Source of the DNA: Pteria penguin
Lineage: Eukaryota > Mollusca > Bivalvia > Pterioida > Pteriidae
Assembly (NCBI GenBank): GCA_035048485.1
Contig: CM068583.1
Coordinates: forward strand, 63,174,306-63,238,305
DNA: 64,000 bases
Reading direction: 5' to 3'
Part shown: one piece after another, positions 1 through 9,552 of the stretch
Layout of the letters: each line of letters begins with the position of its first letter
Position numbering within the stretch: the stretch's first letter is position 1
Made by a program: the position numbers and the translations under genes
Notes under the pieces: model-generated
What the model saw: only the letters and a program-made list of their open reading frames with translations
What the model was told of the DNA's origin: nothing
The model's database searches: none

Positions 1-250
1 TTTTCGTACTGGGATTTTTCGTACGGGATCTTTCGTACTACTACTGGGATTACTGGTATGGATGTTAAACCTACATTTGTATGTTTAAAATATATACATA
101 TTAAATTATTTGAAATTTTAAGCTATGTTGTTGTTCATTCACGAAAATTGCATATGAAATATTAAGTATTTTGATGCATGCATGTTGATTCGTAAAAATA
201 TATACATATAACATATAATGTACTGTGCTAATTTTCGTACTTCAAAGTGA

Positions 251-562
251 TATTACAAGAATTCGCCAGAGTCACCTACCCATCCTGCGCCAGAGTCACC
301 CACCCATCCTGCACCAGAATCACCTACCCATCCTGCGCCAGAATCAACCATCAAGGTGTCAGATGATTTTCCATCACCACCATCTCCACTCAACATATCA
401 ACAACCTATTTGGACTACTTGGACTTCAACCTACCACCACCACCTCCACCTTTGCCAATGGATGTCAACGACTTTCACCCACCAATCCGTGATATGCCAC
501 TGGATGCATCTTTCGACATACCAGGTCAACGACTCAGCTTCATCCCAGAGCCACTTGAATAG
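251..562 (+). pseudogene. proline-rich open frame upstream of the FLYWCH domain
   Basis: This frame is open from just after a TGA at 248 to a TAG at 560. It begins with a tandem 24-bp repeat encoding PESPTHPA (three to four copies), then a run rich in Pro, Ser and Asp including a stretch of six prolines. It lacks a convincing start codon near the front. The FLYWCH domain downstream lies in a different frame, so a frameshift or short intron separates them. Low-complexity linkers are common beside FLYWCH domains, but the function here is unknown. Confidence 0.4.
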
Positions 563-590
563 ACATTCAATGCAAACGACGAGACACTAG

Positions 591-866
591 CTGCAATCCA
601 AAGTACCAGACGATGTAGAGGTCACCTACCGCATCATAGAGAAAGGTAGCAAACGTGGTGGACATCTACTCAGCAGCGATGGATACTCCTATGGCGAGAA
701 GGCAGTGAACAAATCTTCTACTAGGTGGTTCTGTAGTGTGAGATCGAAGACCAACCGATGTTGCGCAACCGTGTCCCCAGTAGGGGAGGTGTTCCTCCCG
801 GGCATCAACCGCCACAGTCATCCTGGAGACCCGAAGCTTTCATTGAGAGTTGAACTTCAGAAACAG
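591..866 (+). pseudogene. FLYWCH-type zinc-finger domain fragment
   Basis: From 591 the frame reads through a compact domain with FLYWCH features: a GG-H-L segment, GYSY (about 669-680), W at 726 followed by C at 732, a Cys pair at 759-764, and H-x-H at 813-821. These would be the C2H2 zinc ligands. The frame reaches AAACAG at 861-866, followed by GTACCA, a possible splice donor. FLYWCH fingers bind DNA. A stop at 588 and the frame change from the proline-rich frame suggest decay or a missing intron. Domain call is good; whether it is expressed is unknown. Confidence 0.65.
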
Positions 867-1800
867 GTACCATTTCATAATTGTATAAATCCATTTGAAT
901 ATACATAATCATATTCATTTAAATGTACATTTAAGTTTCTTTTCAGTCAAATTATGCTTACTTTATAAGTTGATAAGAGTTGGTTATTGATTCTTAATCA
1001 AATAAGATGTTATTCTTATAATTATGTATATTTGATGTGTGCTGCTAATCCTTTTTCCCTTGTAGGTGCAGAATTAAGGGGCGTGAGAGGAGAGGCAAGG
1101 GGGAAGGAGGGGGAGAGAGGAAGAAAAATATATAGTGGGAGAGGGTCTTATATACTTCTTTTAAAAACGACAAAAAAATCGCACTGAATACGGCAGGAGG
1201 GGGAGGCATGGAGGTTGGAGAGGGGTTCACCCCTCACAGAGACTTGTAAATACTGCTGGGCTCTGCATGGTGTTTTATGGCCTTCCCCAAATAATCTGCT
1301 TTAGCTTATATTTATAAACTTCCTGGTGAATTCAATTTTTTAAGGTAATCTAATTGATATTTTGAGAATTTTTTTCATCAGTAAACTGTAACACATGTAT
1401 GTATATGTCATATACCGAGAATTTTTATAACCCTTTATTCATGAAATCTACAATTTTCACACATAATTTTAAAATATAACACTTACCAAGTAATAATCAA
1501 TAAATTAAATCATAAACAGTACTTCTCGTCTTACATGTATAATTCATTGATTTCCCCCATGAGCAATATTATGGTCCAAGTCTTACTATGAACTAATTAT
1601 ATAGTGCTTGTCAAAAGCAAAGAATAACAAAACAAACAGTTATCAAAACACTTAATATACAAAACACTTAATTACACTTAATGATATATACCATGCAGTA
1701 TGAATGATCTCACTAATCAGTACAAAAGAACCCAATTTTTTGTACAAGCGGTACGAAAAATCCCAGTATGAAAAAGTATCAGTACGAATGATCCCGACGC

Positions 1801-2361
1801 CTTCTACCTAGTATGGTGTCACAGTCAGTTGTCCGTAATCAGATTGTTAAATTAAGGTCCTTTTGTTTACTTGAAAATAGCTTATTTGGCCATGGGGAAC
1901 TTCAATTTTACTGGAAAGTGTGCAAGAGTTGCTGCACTAAATCCTTCATGGAAGGAGACGGATTACTGTGCTACCAGTACAATACTACTACTGAGACTGT
2001 ACTGTAGTGTAGTCTGTGCACCGTACTCCGTAGTGTGCTGGTAGCGAACAGAAAACAAAGTGATAATCGACTTGTTTTCACACACCCTAAGAAAGCTAAC
2101 TCTTACCAAACTGCAGTAAATCTACGTAGACTTATATAGAATGACACACAAATTAATGCCATACACGTGTAATGACGGACAAGTACACAATTTACTTATA
2201 TAAATGAATAACTTAAAACTGTTTAAAGGGATATGTACAGTCCCTTCGTAAATTTTAAAAACCAATACAGTATGTGATTTTCCGGATCATTTATTTAGCA
2301 TTAGGCTTTAGAGTACGGAATAATCTTTTGCTTAGATTTAAGAACAGAAACAATCGTTCTG
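1801..2361. other. no gene seen
   Basis: This stretch lies between the FLYWCH-bearing element and the LINE. A 64-codon open frame near 1813 looks like chance. The last 130 bases may be the LINE's 5' untranslated part, but nothing marks its edge. Confidence 0.4.
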
Positions 2362-2901
2362 ATGCTTTTAACTGCCAACACGATACTGCTTTCACAACAT
2401 TGCTCTAACTATGAACAGTCTGTCACGGAAAACTATCTCTATGGTTATCCAAGCTTCAGATCTGTATGCAACAACAAAACGACAGATTACGAGCCCGGTC
2501 GTTGTAATTCTGATAATTTTATCTGGCGATATACAACTCAACCCAGGACCCGAATCAGTATATCCATGTGGTTATTGCGAAACACCTGTCACATGGCAAC
2601 ACCAGAGAGCTGCTGTGACCAATGCTCGATATGGTACCATTCTAACTGTATTGAAGTAAGTGCTAGGAAAATGGATCTACTGTGCCATACATCTACAGCA
2701 TGGTTATGTTGTAAATGCGAAAGCCAAAACATTGATAACTTCACTTACCACTCGTTTGAAATAGACACCTCAAACCAATTCCATGTACTAAGCAACATCT
2801 CTTCGATACCATCCATTGACTCGTCCTTCAGCCCCAAAGCTTTCAGCTCACCCAAAGCACATATCCGCATCCCTTCATTAGATTTCACCACGTCAACTGA
2901 T
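2362..2901 (+). pseudogene. CR1/L2-type LINE: N-terminal 2A-like leader and PHD finger
   Basis: Frame 2 (from 2411) encodes a hydrophobic stretch ending in GDIQLNPGP, then the first Cys pair of a finger (YPCGYC). After a frameshift near 2600, frame 1 continues with CCDQCSIWYHSNC and a later W-x-C-C-K-C group. Together they give a C4HC3 PHD-like finger. In CR1/L2-type elements of marine invertebrates this 2A-like leader plus PHD finger sits directly in front of the endonuclease in ORF2. Here the endonuclease does not follow: at 2894-2901 the sequence switches to the element's C-terminal part. Non-functional copy. Confidence 0.75.
2525..2551 (+). other. 2A-like ribosome-skipping motif, GDIQLNPGP
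   Basis: The nine codons spell GDIQLNPGP, close to the 2A consensus D-x-E-x-N-P-G-P but with Gln in place of Glu. It follows a hydrophobic segment, as in the 2A-like leaders of invertebrate LINEs. The Glu-to-Gln change may lower activity. Motif read directly; activity not known. Confidence 0.75.
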
Positions 2902-2906
2902 GTTCA

Positions 2907-3473
2907 ATGTTCAATAAACATGTGCCACCTTACCTATACAATTATGTTCCACCAAACACCAACCAAATAAATAATAGAAATCTTAGAAATGGTAATGATC
3001 TACAAGTACCACACTACAGAACCAAACAAGCACAAAACTCTTTCATTCCAAGAACCATTGTAGAGTGGAACTCCCTTCCTGAAAATGTAAGGGTTGGTAC
3101 CTCATTGGACACATTCAAAGCACACCTAGACAGAAACACAAATCACATTCCAAATTATTATTATGCAGGAGCCAGGAAATTCCAAATTATGCATACTCAA
3201 TTGAGACTTGGATGCAGCTCTCTGAACTCTGATCTATTCAAAAATCATATTTCCTTGAATAATCTGTGTCAGTGTGGGGAGGAAGAAACAGCAAATCACT
3301 ATCTTCTTGCTTGCCCCATCTATGCAAATATCAGACATCATACCATATCTACAATACCTGTAAATGTTACCTGTAACATACTACTATTTGGATGTCCTCT
3401 GTATGATGACAATGTCAACACAAATATTTTTCTAAAAGTTCAGAAATATATTGAAAGCAGCAAGAGATTTTAA
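2907..3473 (+). pseudogene. LINE ORF2 C-terminal domain (same element)
   Basis: A 188-codon open frame holds the post-RT tail typical of CR1/L2/RTE-like ORF2: an early TIVEWNSLP motif, a basic/aromatic middle, then LRLGCSSLN and the Cys/His cluster CQCGEEETANHYLLACP (about 3268-3318). It joins directly to the PHD-containing fragment without endonuclease or RT. It ends at TAA 3471-3473 and is followed by an AT-rich 3' untranslated region. Confidence 0.75.
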
Positions 3474-4096
3474 TTTCCTTACTCAACCTCTATCATTTTT
3501 CTTCTTATCATTTTCATTATAACTCATTTCTGTAACATATATTCATCACCTACTGTTTTTGCAAACATAATGTTAGTCAGCTGACTCTTGTGTAAATATG
3601 TCTGAATGTTTGTGCTGTTCAGTATCTATTGTTCTTCATTTACATATTATGAGCTTGTTTAATATTACTTGCTTATTCATGTTCATATATTTATTTATTG
3701 TATTTCATTTACATATTATGAAATTGCTTAATACTACTAGCTTATTCATGATCATATATTCATCTCTTGTTTCTCATTTACACATTATGAGTCTATTCAT
3801 ATTATTGTTATATACCGAATGCTAATTTATTTAGACTGTTCATGTTATTTACACCTCTTTTTAATTATAACTTACTTCATCTAATTATTCTCAATTTTTT
3901 TTCCATTTTTAGAGTAATTCCTATCAATCATTCATAATTCAATTACTTGTACTATCCAGGCCATTGCTTAAATGTAAAACTTAATTTGTACAAAGGAGAG
4001 AGCTTTATAAAAGAATTATTCTTGTTGCTCAATCCTTAAATAATATGTACGCTTGTATTATATATGCTAAATTCAACAAATAAATACTGTTTAAAC
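3474..4096 (+). mobile_element. LINE 3' untranslated region with an internal ~68-bp tandem repeat
   Basis: AT-rich non-coding sequence follows the ORF2 stop. At about 3630-3800 there are three imperfect copies of a unit of about 68 bp containing TTTACATATTATGA and CTTATTCATG. An AATAAA signal lies at 4079-4084, shortly before the junction with the next LINE segment. Confidence 0.55.
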
Positions 4097-4104
4097 CAAC
4101 TGAT

Positions 4105-5370
4105 AGATCTACTCGCAATAGTATAAACACAAAGAGCAAGCAAAACTTACGAGTACTCATTGTGAACTGTCAAAGCATCAGAAACAAAACCGCAACATTT
4201 GCTGAATGCGTTGACTACATAAAACCAGATGTTATCGTTGGATGTGAATCATGGTTCGCACCAGAACACAAAAATGCAGAAATCTTCCCAGAAGGATACC
4301 AAACAAATGTGTACCGCAAAGACAGGAACAATAATAGAGGAGGAGTATTTATTTCCACCCACGACACCCTAACCTCCAACGAAGTGGACGACAGTCATTC
4401 AACATGTGAATCCGTATGGGCTGAGGTCCACACTAGAGATAAAACTGTACTCATAGGCTACCGCCCACCAAATTCAAACATAGGTAGTTTAGAAGATCTA
4501 TCGTCTATAATTCTCAAAGTCAATCATACAAACAATAAACATGTGATCATCGCTGGGGATTTCAATTTACCACATATAAACTGGGAACACTGATCAGTAT
4601 CAGCAGGTATACCCCAGCATAACCAACATCAAGAATTAATAAACATCATGAATGAAATCCAACATAAACCAACCAGACTAAACAATATCCTAGACCTATA
4701 CCTCACAAACCATTCGAGTCTAGTGAAATCCAGTGACACCTTTCCTGGGATATCAGATCATCACATGGTTATAGTAGACTCTGATCTAAAACCAAAATAC
4801 AATAAACCAAAGCGAAGGAAAGTGTACAAATACAAAAAAAAAGCAGAATGGGACACCATAAAAACATCAATCACGCAGTTAGGGGACAGGATAATAAACA
4901 AAAAAGATTACAGCATTGAAACAAAATGTTCAGTGCTAAAATCAGGTTTAAAAGATATTATGAACAAATATATCCCATCCAAATTAACATCAAAAAGATA
5001 CAATTTATCTTGGAAGAACGATCAATTGAAAAAAGAAGTGAAAAAGAAACACAGACTTATGCTCAGAGCTAAACAACAAAACACATCTGAGACTAGCGAC
5101 ATATATAAAGAACAAAAACGTTTAGTACCAAAAAGTAGAAGAAGAGTACATTGGAAATATGTAAACGAAACTATGGAACATTCACTGGAAGAAGGAAACA
5201 ACAAAATATTCTGGAAATACATCAAAGCTAAGCAGAAGGATAACATCGGGGTAGCAGGGATAAAGAATAATGGCGTTTTATATCAGGATAGTGCAACAAA
5301 AGCAGAACTATTGAACAATCAATTTAAATCAGTTTTTACAAAGATAAAGAAGGAGAATTACCACCTCTGA
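4105..5370 (+). pseudogene. LINE ORF2 segment: apurinic-type endonuclease and linker
   Basis: Frame 1 from 4105 contains the AP-like endonuclease motifs of non-LTR retrotransposons: VNCQSIRNK (4159-4185), GCESWF, YRPPNS, AGDFNLPHINW (catalytic D and N), and after a stop at 4591, GISDHHMV (the SDH motif, about 4747-4770). A Lys-rich linker runs to 5370. The 5' edge is the same 8-bp CAACTGAT found where the upstream PHD fragment breaks off (2894-2901), and the frame would be continuous across it. At least one stop and later frameshifts make it inactive. Confidence 0.8.
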
Positions 5371-5379
5371 AGGAAAACA

Positions 5380-6430
5380 AATATGCTGACATAAAAGACA
5401 TCAGGATCAAAACAAAATACAAAAAGTAGAAAAATTACTTGCAAAATTAGAGACACATAAGGCCAGTGGCCCGGATGATATACCTAACTCGATCTTAAAA
5501 ACATGTGCAAAAGAACTAGCACCCGTAATCACGAACATTTTCCAACATAGTCTCGACTCAGGAAAACTACCCACTGAATGGAGACACGCCAATATCAGCC
5601 CAGTATTTACATATAGCTAGCAATTATCGACCAGTGTCAGTAACGAGCGTATGCTGTAAGACACTTGAACACATATTATGTAAAAATATCCTTACCCATC
5701 TAGAGAACCACAACATCCTTACTTCACTCCAACATGGATTTAGAAGTGGCCATTCTTGTGAAAGTCAACTAATTATGACAATGCACGATATTATGAAAAC
5801 ATATGACACCAACAAACAAACAGATATGGTCATTCTCGATTTTAGTAAGGCATTTGACACCGTGCCCCACCGCAGATTGTTGTATAAGTTGGAAAATTAT
5901 GGTATATCGGGTTCAACACATGCATGGATTAAGTCTTTTTCTCACACAAAGAGAGCAGAGAGTCGTTGTGGACGGAGAATCATCATCAACATGTTCCGTC
6001 GACTCCGGGGTACCCCAGGGGACTGTCCTGGGCCCCCTATTATTCCTCTGTCATATAAATGACCTGCCTAAATGTGTCTCATCACAAGTACGACTTTTCG
6101 CGGACGACTGTCTACTCTATACGACCATCACCGACATTGACGACCAGATACGCCTCCAGAGAGACCTCGTAGCTCTAGAAGCCTGGGCGAAAGACTGGGG
6201 CATGCGCTTTAATGCGGCTAAGTGTTATCTCATGTCCATCAGTCGGAGTAAAGTACCACACCAGTATCGCTACGCCCTAGATAATCACATTTTAAGGACA
6301 AGTTAAGGACAACCCCTACTTAGGCGTAACACTCAGTGAAAACCTCAAGTGGTCAACACACATAAATAAAATTTCAAACCGCAGCAATTAATTCAATCCT
6401 GGGATTCATCCATAGAAATTTATTTGGTTG
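5380..6430 (+). pseudogene. LINE ORF2 segment: reverse transcriptase, frameshifted and 3'-truncated
   Basis: RT blocks occur in order across several frames: ASGPDDIPNSIL (about 5462-5497), SVTSVCCKTLEHI, QHGFRSGHSCESQL, VILDFSKAFDTVPH (motif A, about 5829-5870), then after a frameshift GVPQGTVLGPLLF (motif B, about 6008-6045) and VRLFADDCLLY (motif C, catalytic DD, about 6089-6121). The copy ends near a GFIHRN-like tail at about 6400-6420. Motifs suit a CR1/L2-type LINE. Confidence 0.8.
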
Positions 6431-6607
6431 ATGTTTAATGAAAATGCTGATATTATAAATCATCTGTCTGATTATGTATACAAATGTTTCTTAATGCGTA
6501 AAATCTTGGAATGACTATTTTCATGATTAAAACATGTCAACACTAATGTACCATACACTATAATACGTCGGTTTTGAGATACTCTCCCTTTTAGGAACTC
6601 TCCTACT

Positions 6608-6660
6608 TCTTCTTTGTCTTCTTCTTCTTCTTCTTCTTCTTCTTCTTCTTCTTCTTCTTC
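6608..6660. repeat. CTT trinucleotide microsatellite
   Basis: A run of roughly 17 CTT/TTC units, largely uninterrupted. On the minus strand it reads as poly-Glu, which accounts for an apparent acidic open frame that is not a gene. Confidence 0.95.
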
Positions 6661-6714
6661 GTGTATAACTTCCTCCACTGCTTGAAGTACCGCTCATAAA
6701 AGCGTAAAACTGCG

Positions 6715-8074
6715 TAAAAGTATAAAATATAGTGACTTAAAAGTAAGAATATATATTTACAGGTGGAGAACTTATATAGTATTGTTCTACTGAACTTAAA
6801 ATAGTGCTTAACAATCAGAATAAAAATTCTCTTATGTGTGACATTTCACTCAAACTTAAAAACAGGTAAACATTTTAAACATTTCTTCGTCTAAAGCACT
6901 TATTTAAAAGGTTACCTTTTTGTGTAATATACTTTAAGAGGGAGACTGGTAGGTTTGCAGTTTCTTGATGTCCTGGCAGCACTAGCCCGCCTAGCACGAT
7001 TTAAACTAATAAATACCAATATAATAATTTGGTTCTATTAATAGAAATGTATTCCACTCGGTAGTTAAGCTAGCTTTTTAAGTATTTGCAGTTCCTTTTA
7101 ATGTTTGCGTCAGGTTAAGACACAAGTATATACTAACTTTAATCACATTTGTGAACTGTTTAAAAGATATGTTAATAAGATAACATAAAACACATACACA
7201 CTATACAGCATGGGGGCTGGACCCGCAGTTGTTTTGGGGGAGTGGGTGTGGGGCACCAGGGTATACTGGCGACGTATTTTTTGTAAATCCCCTTTGCAGA
7301 TGGTTTTGGAGTTGTTCTAATTTAGATTCGACAGTGTGCAGATGTATTCTTTCAAATATCTTGCCTATTGCACTGGATACGGTTATTCTACGGTACGAAT
7401 TTGGGTCTTCCTTTGGTTTATTGTTTTTCTTATATAATGGGGTGACTATTCCACTTTTGAAGCTATTGCGATAAATGTTGATAAAACAAGTATAAGTATA
7501 AATATACAGCTTGACATGATTATCTCATGTAAGGCCCCACACCCACTCCCCCAAGACAACTGCGGGTCCAGCCCCCACACTGTATAGTGTATATGTGTTT
7601 TATGTTATTTTATTAAGATATCTTTTAAACAGTTCACAAATGTGATTAAAGTTAGTATATACTTGTGTCTTAACCTGACGCAAACAATAAGAGGAACTGC
7701 AGATACTTAAAAAGCTAGCTTAACTACCGAGTGGAATACATTTCTATTAATAGAACCAAATTATTATATTGGTATATGTTAGTTTAAATCGTGCTAGGCG
7801 GGCTAGTACTGCCAGGACATCAAGAAACTGCAAACCTACCATTCTCCCTCTTAAAGTATATTACACAAAAAGGTAACCTTTTAAATAAGTGCTTTAGACG
7901 AAGAAATGTTTAAAATGTTTACCTGTTTTTAAGTTTGAGTGAAGATGTCACACATGAGAGAATTTTTATTCTGATTGTTAAGCACTGTTTTAAGTTCTGT
8001 AGAACAATACTATATAAGTTCTCCACCTGTAAATATATATTTTTACTTTTAAGTCACTATATTTTATACTTTTA
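6715..8074. mobile_element. large inverted repeat (foldback-like), 540-bp arms and a 279-bp centre
   Basis: The left arm (6715-7254) and right arm (7534-8074) are near-perfect reverse complements with small indels. For example AAGTATAAAATATAGTGACT at the left outer edge answers AGTCACTATATTTTATACTT at the right, and GGAGTGGGTGTGGGGC at the inner edge answers GCCCCACACCCACTCC. The centre (7255-7533) holds no recognisable gene. No clear target-site duplication is visible. It could be a long-TIR DNA element, a foldback element, or an inverted duplication. Confidence 0.85.
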
Positions 8075-8084
8075 ATACCAAAAC

Positions 8085-8330
8085 CAGTTATGATTACGGC
8101 TGTGTCGTTTCCTACTTCTCTGACTGCGAATAATACTAATTCGCATATACTTAAGGCATCATGGCGGGTGTGACAGGTCGGTAGGGGATGCTTACACCTC
8201 CATGTTACCCTCTCCCACCTCTGTCTTAACAGGGGTAAGTGATTGCTTGTGTTATATTTATATATTCTTTGGACTTCAACTTGTGGAAATCGGATTCGTA
8301 TCGCAGATTTTCATTAAATAAGCTGTATGG
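8085..8330 (+). mobile_element. PLE-C 3' untranslated fragment
   Basis: This matches the region downstream of the PLE-C reverse transcriptase at 13400-13640. Shared blocks include TACGGCTGTG, GCGAATAATACTA, GGGATGCTTAC, CCCACCTCTGT and TTAACAG. It contains the 3' motif shared by all PLE subfamilies here. No coding part is attached. Confidence 0.65.
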
Positions 8331-8459
8331 CCAAACTTTTTACTTTAATTATCAGCAAACGTATAATGTTATGGGCAGAGGAAAATGATGTATTAAAATG
8401 CCTAGTATGGGTTCAAACACTCATTTAGTACCATTGATCTATCTTTGCCTTAAGTACTT

Positions 8460-8695
8460 TGATATAATTAGCTGAGATACAAAATCGCCAAAGGCAAGTG
8501 AGGAAGGAATGTTACTTCTCAGGAAAGGAAAGTTCGTTACGTGGAAGTTGAAACGTAACGTTTTTCGTAAGGGGAGGTGTTCAAGTGACCTTTATCATTG
8601 AGCGATGAAAGTATATCCAAGTACGAAGCAGATCTGTAATCCTCGGTTGTCGATTTGATCTCATGTTCGTGAGGATAGATTTCGTGTAGGCAATA
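8460..8695 (-). pseudogene. PLE-B reverse transcriptase fragment, C-terminal region
   Basis: Read on the minus strand, the sequence gives EIYPHEHEIK, then SASYLDIL, GHLNTSPYEKR and a decayed NIPSS-like block. These align with the PLE-B copy at 59116-59705 (EIYPHELEIKETTE, SASYLDILFTF, GHLDTSLYDK). It is a partial, frameshifted piece abutting the next PLE fragment. Confidence 0.65.
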
Positions 8696-9150
8696 ATTCT
8701 AAAATGTAAAGATGATGGATACAAAAACCACAAGTCCAAAATTCATGAAACCAGAGGACATACAAAATCAGTGAAAATGAAAAACACATGGAAAATAACA
8801 AAATATGTCTACTTGAAGAGCATATGTGAACCCCTGTGATGGAGTGAGATCAGGTGCCCGGGGAGAGTGAGCATCTCCTGCTTGCTAGCAACACCCGTCA
8901 CATATACCCAGTAGAAAGAGTCAAATCGTGTAAATTCCATATGTATTTATATATGGAAAAGTCGAAGTAGGTAACCTTTTAGTATAGAAGGTGTCAAATC
9001 TATGTAAAATGATCGGAATCGGTCTCAGTCCAGAATATCATTTAAAAGTCTAGATAACGAGATATTATATGGAGTAATAAGTCATAGAGTGAGGTATTCA
9101 ATTGACCATTAATGTCGAAAGACAACATAATATCTAAATACGAATAATAA
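8696..9150 (-). mobile_element. PLE-A 3' end, internally deleted
   Basis: The minus strand carries a short coding piece (LDIMLSFD, LNTSLYD) that jumps to the C-terminal tail and then the PLE-A 3' untranslated region, including the GACGGGTG...GGGCACCTGATCTCAC block at about 8838-8900. It closely matches 23390-23773 and 53090-53461. The 3' end is CATCATCTTTACAT, the same as other PLE-A copies here. Confidence 0.75.
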
Positions 9151-9154
9151 TAAT

Positions 9155-9552
9155 AAATAATAATTTACAAGTAAAAACGGAAGCCGCAACTGTGCTCCGC
9201 TTCTGGCTGACATATTCCTTTACTCATACGAAGCTGAATTCATTCAGTTTTTGCTTTCGCAAGGAAAAAACAATTGGATCTTGGCTTCAATTTTACTTAC
9301 AGATATATAGATGACTTGCTTTCAATTAATAATCCTTCATTCGCGGATTACTTTAGTATCATCTATCCAAGTGAACTGGAGGTCAAAGAAACCACAGAAA
9401 GTAGTAATTTTACTTCGTATTTAGATATTATGTTGTCTTTCGACATTAATGGTCAATTGAACACCTCACTCTATGACAAACGTGACGATTTCAATTTCGC
9501 TATCATCAACTTTCCTTTCATAAGTAGCAACATTCCATCATCGCCCGCATAC
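9155..9552 (+). pseudogene. PLE-A reverse transcriptase fragment (YIDD region)
   Basis: The plus strand encodes YRYIDDLLSINN (motif C), ELEVKETTES, LDIMLSFDINGQLNTSLYDK, then FPFISSNIPSSPAY. The 5' part lacks the segment between the AAAAACGGAAG block and GCTCCGCTT..GCTGAC. At 9553 it flips into the 3' untranslated region of a minus-strand PLE, so the apparent open frame to 9678 is chimeric. The portion present is almost exactly the piece missing from the adjacent minus-strand copy. Confidence 0.8.

Larger units (their letters stand above)
1..1800. mobile_element. DNA-transposon-like remnant with inverted ends, carrying a FLYWCH finger
   Basis: The left edge (1-50) and right edge (about 1745-1795) carry the same short motif in opposite orientation. 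CGTACTGGGATTTTTCGTAC at the left matches CATACTGGGATTTTTCGTAC read on the minus strand at about 1770. Both ends also hold extra TTTCGTAC/GTACGAAA copies and GGGATC blocks. Between them lie a proline-rich open frame and a FLYWCH zinc finger. FLYWCH domains are known in host DNA-binding proteins and in Mutator-like transposon proteins. No transposase catalytic core is visible, so this would be a non-autonomous or internally deleted element. The left end may extend beyond the window. Confidence 0.5.

Noticed and set aside
4648..5370. Independent host gene with a Lys-rich product
   Set aside because: The SDHHMV motif and the position between endonuclease and RT show it is part of the LINE ORF2.
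6472..6678. Glu-rich protein on the minus strand
   Set aside because: Generated by the CTT microsatellite.
7229..7474. Protein-coding gene in the centre of the inverted repeat
   Set aside because: No recognised motif, and the frame starts inside the repeat arm.
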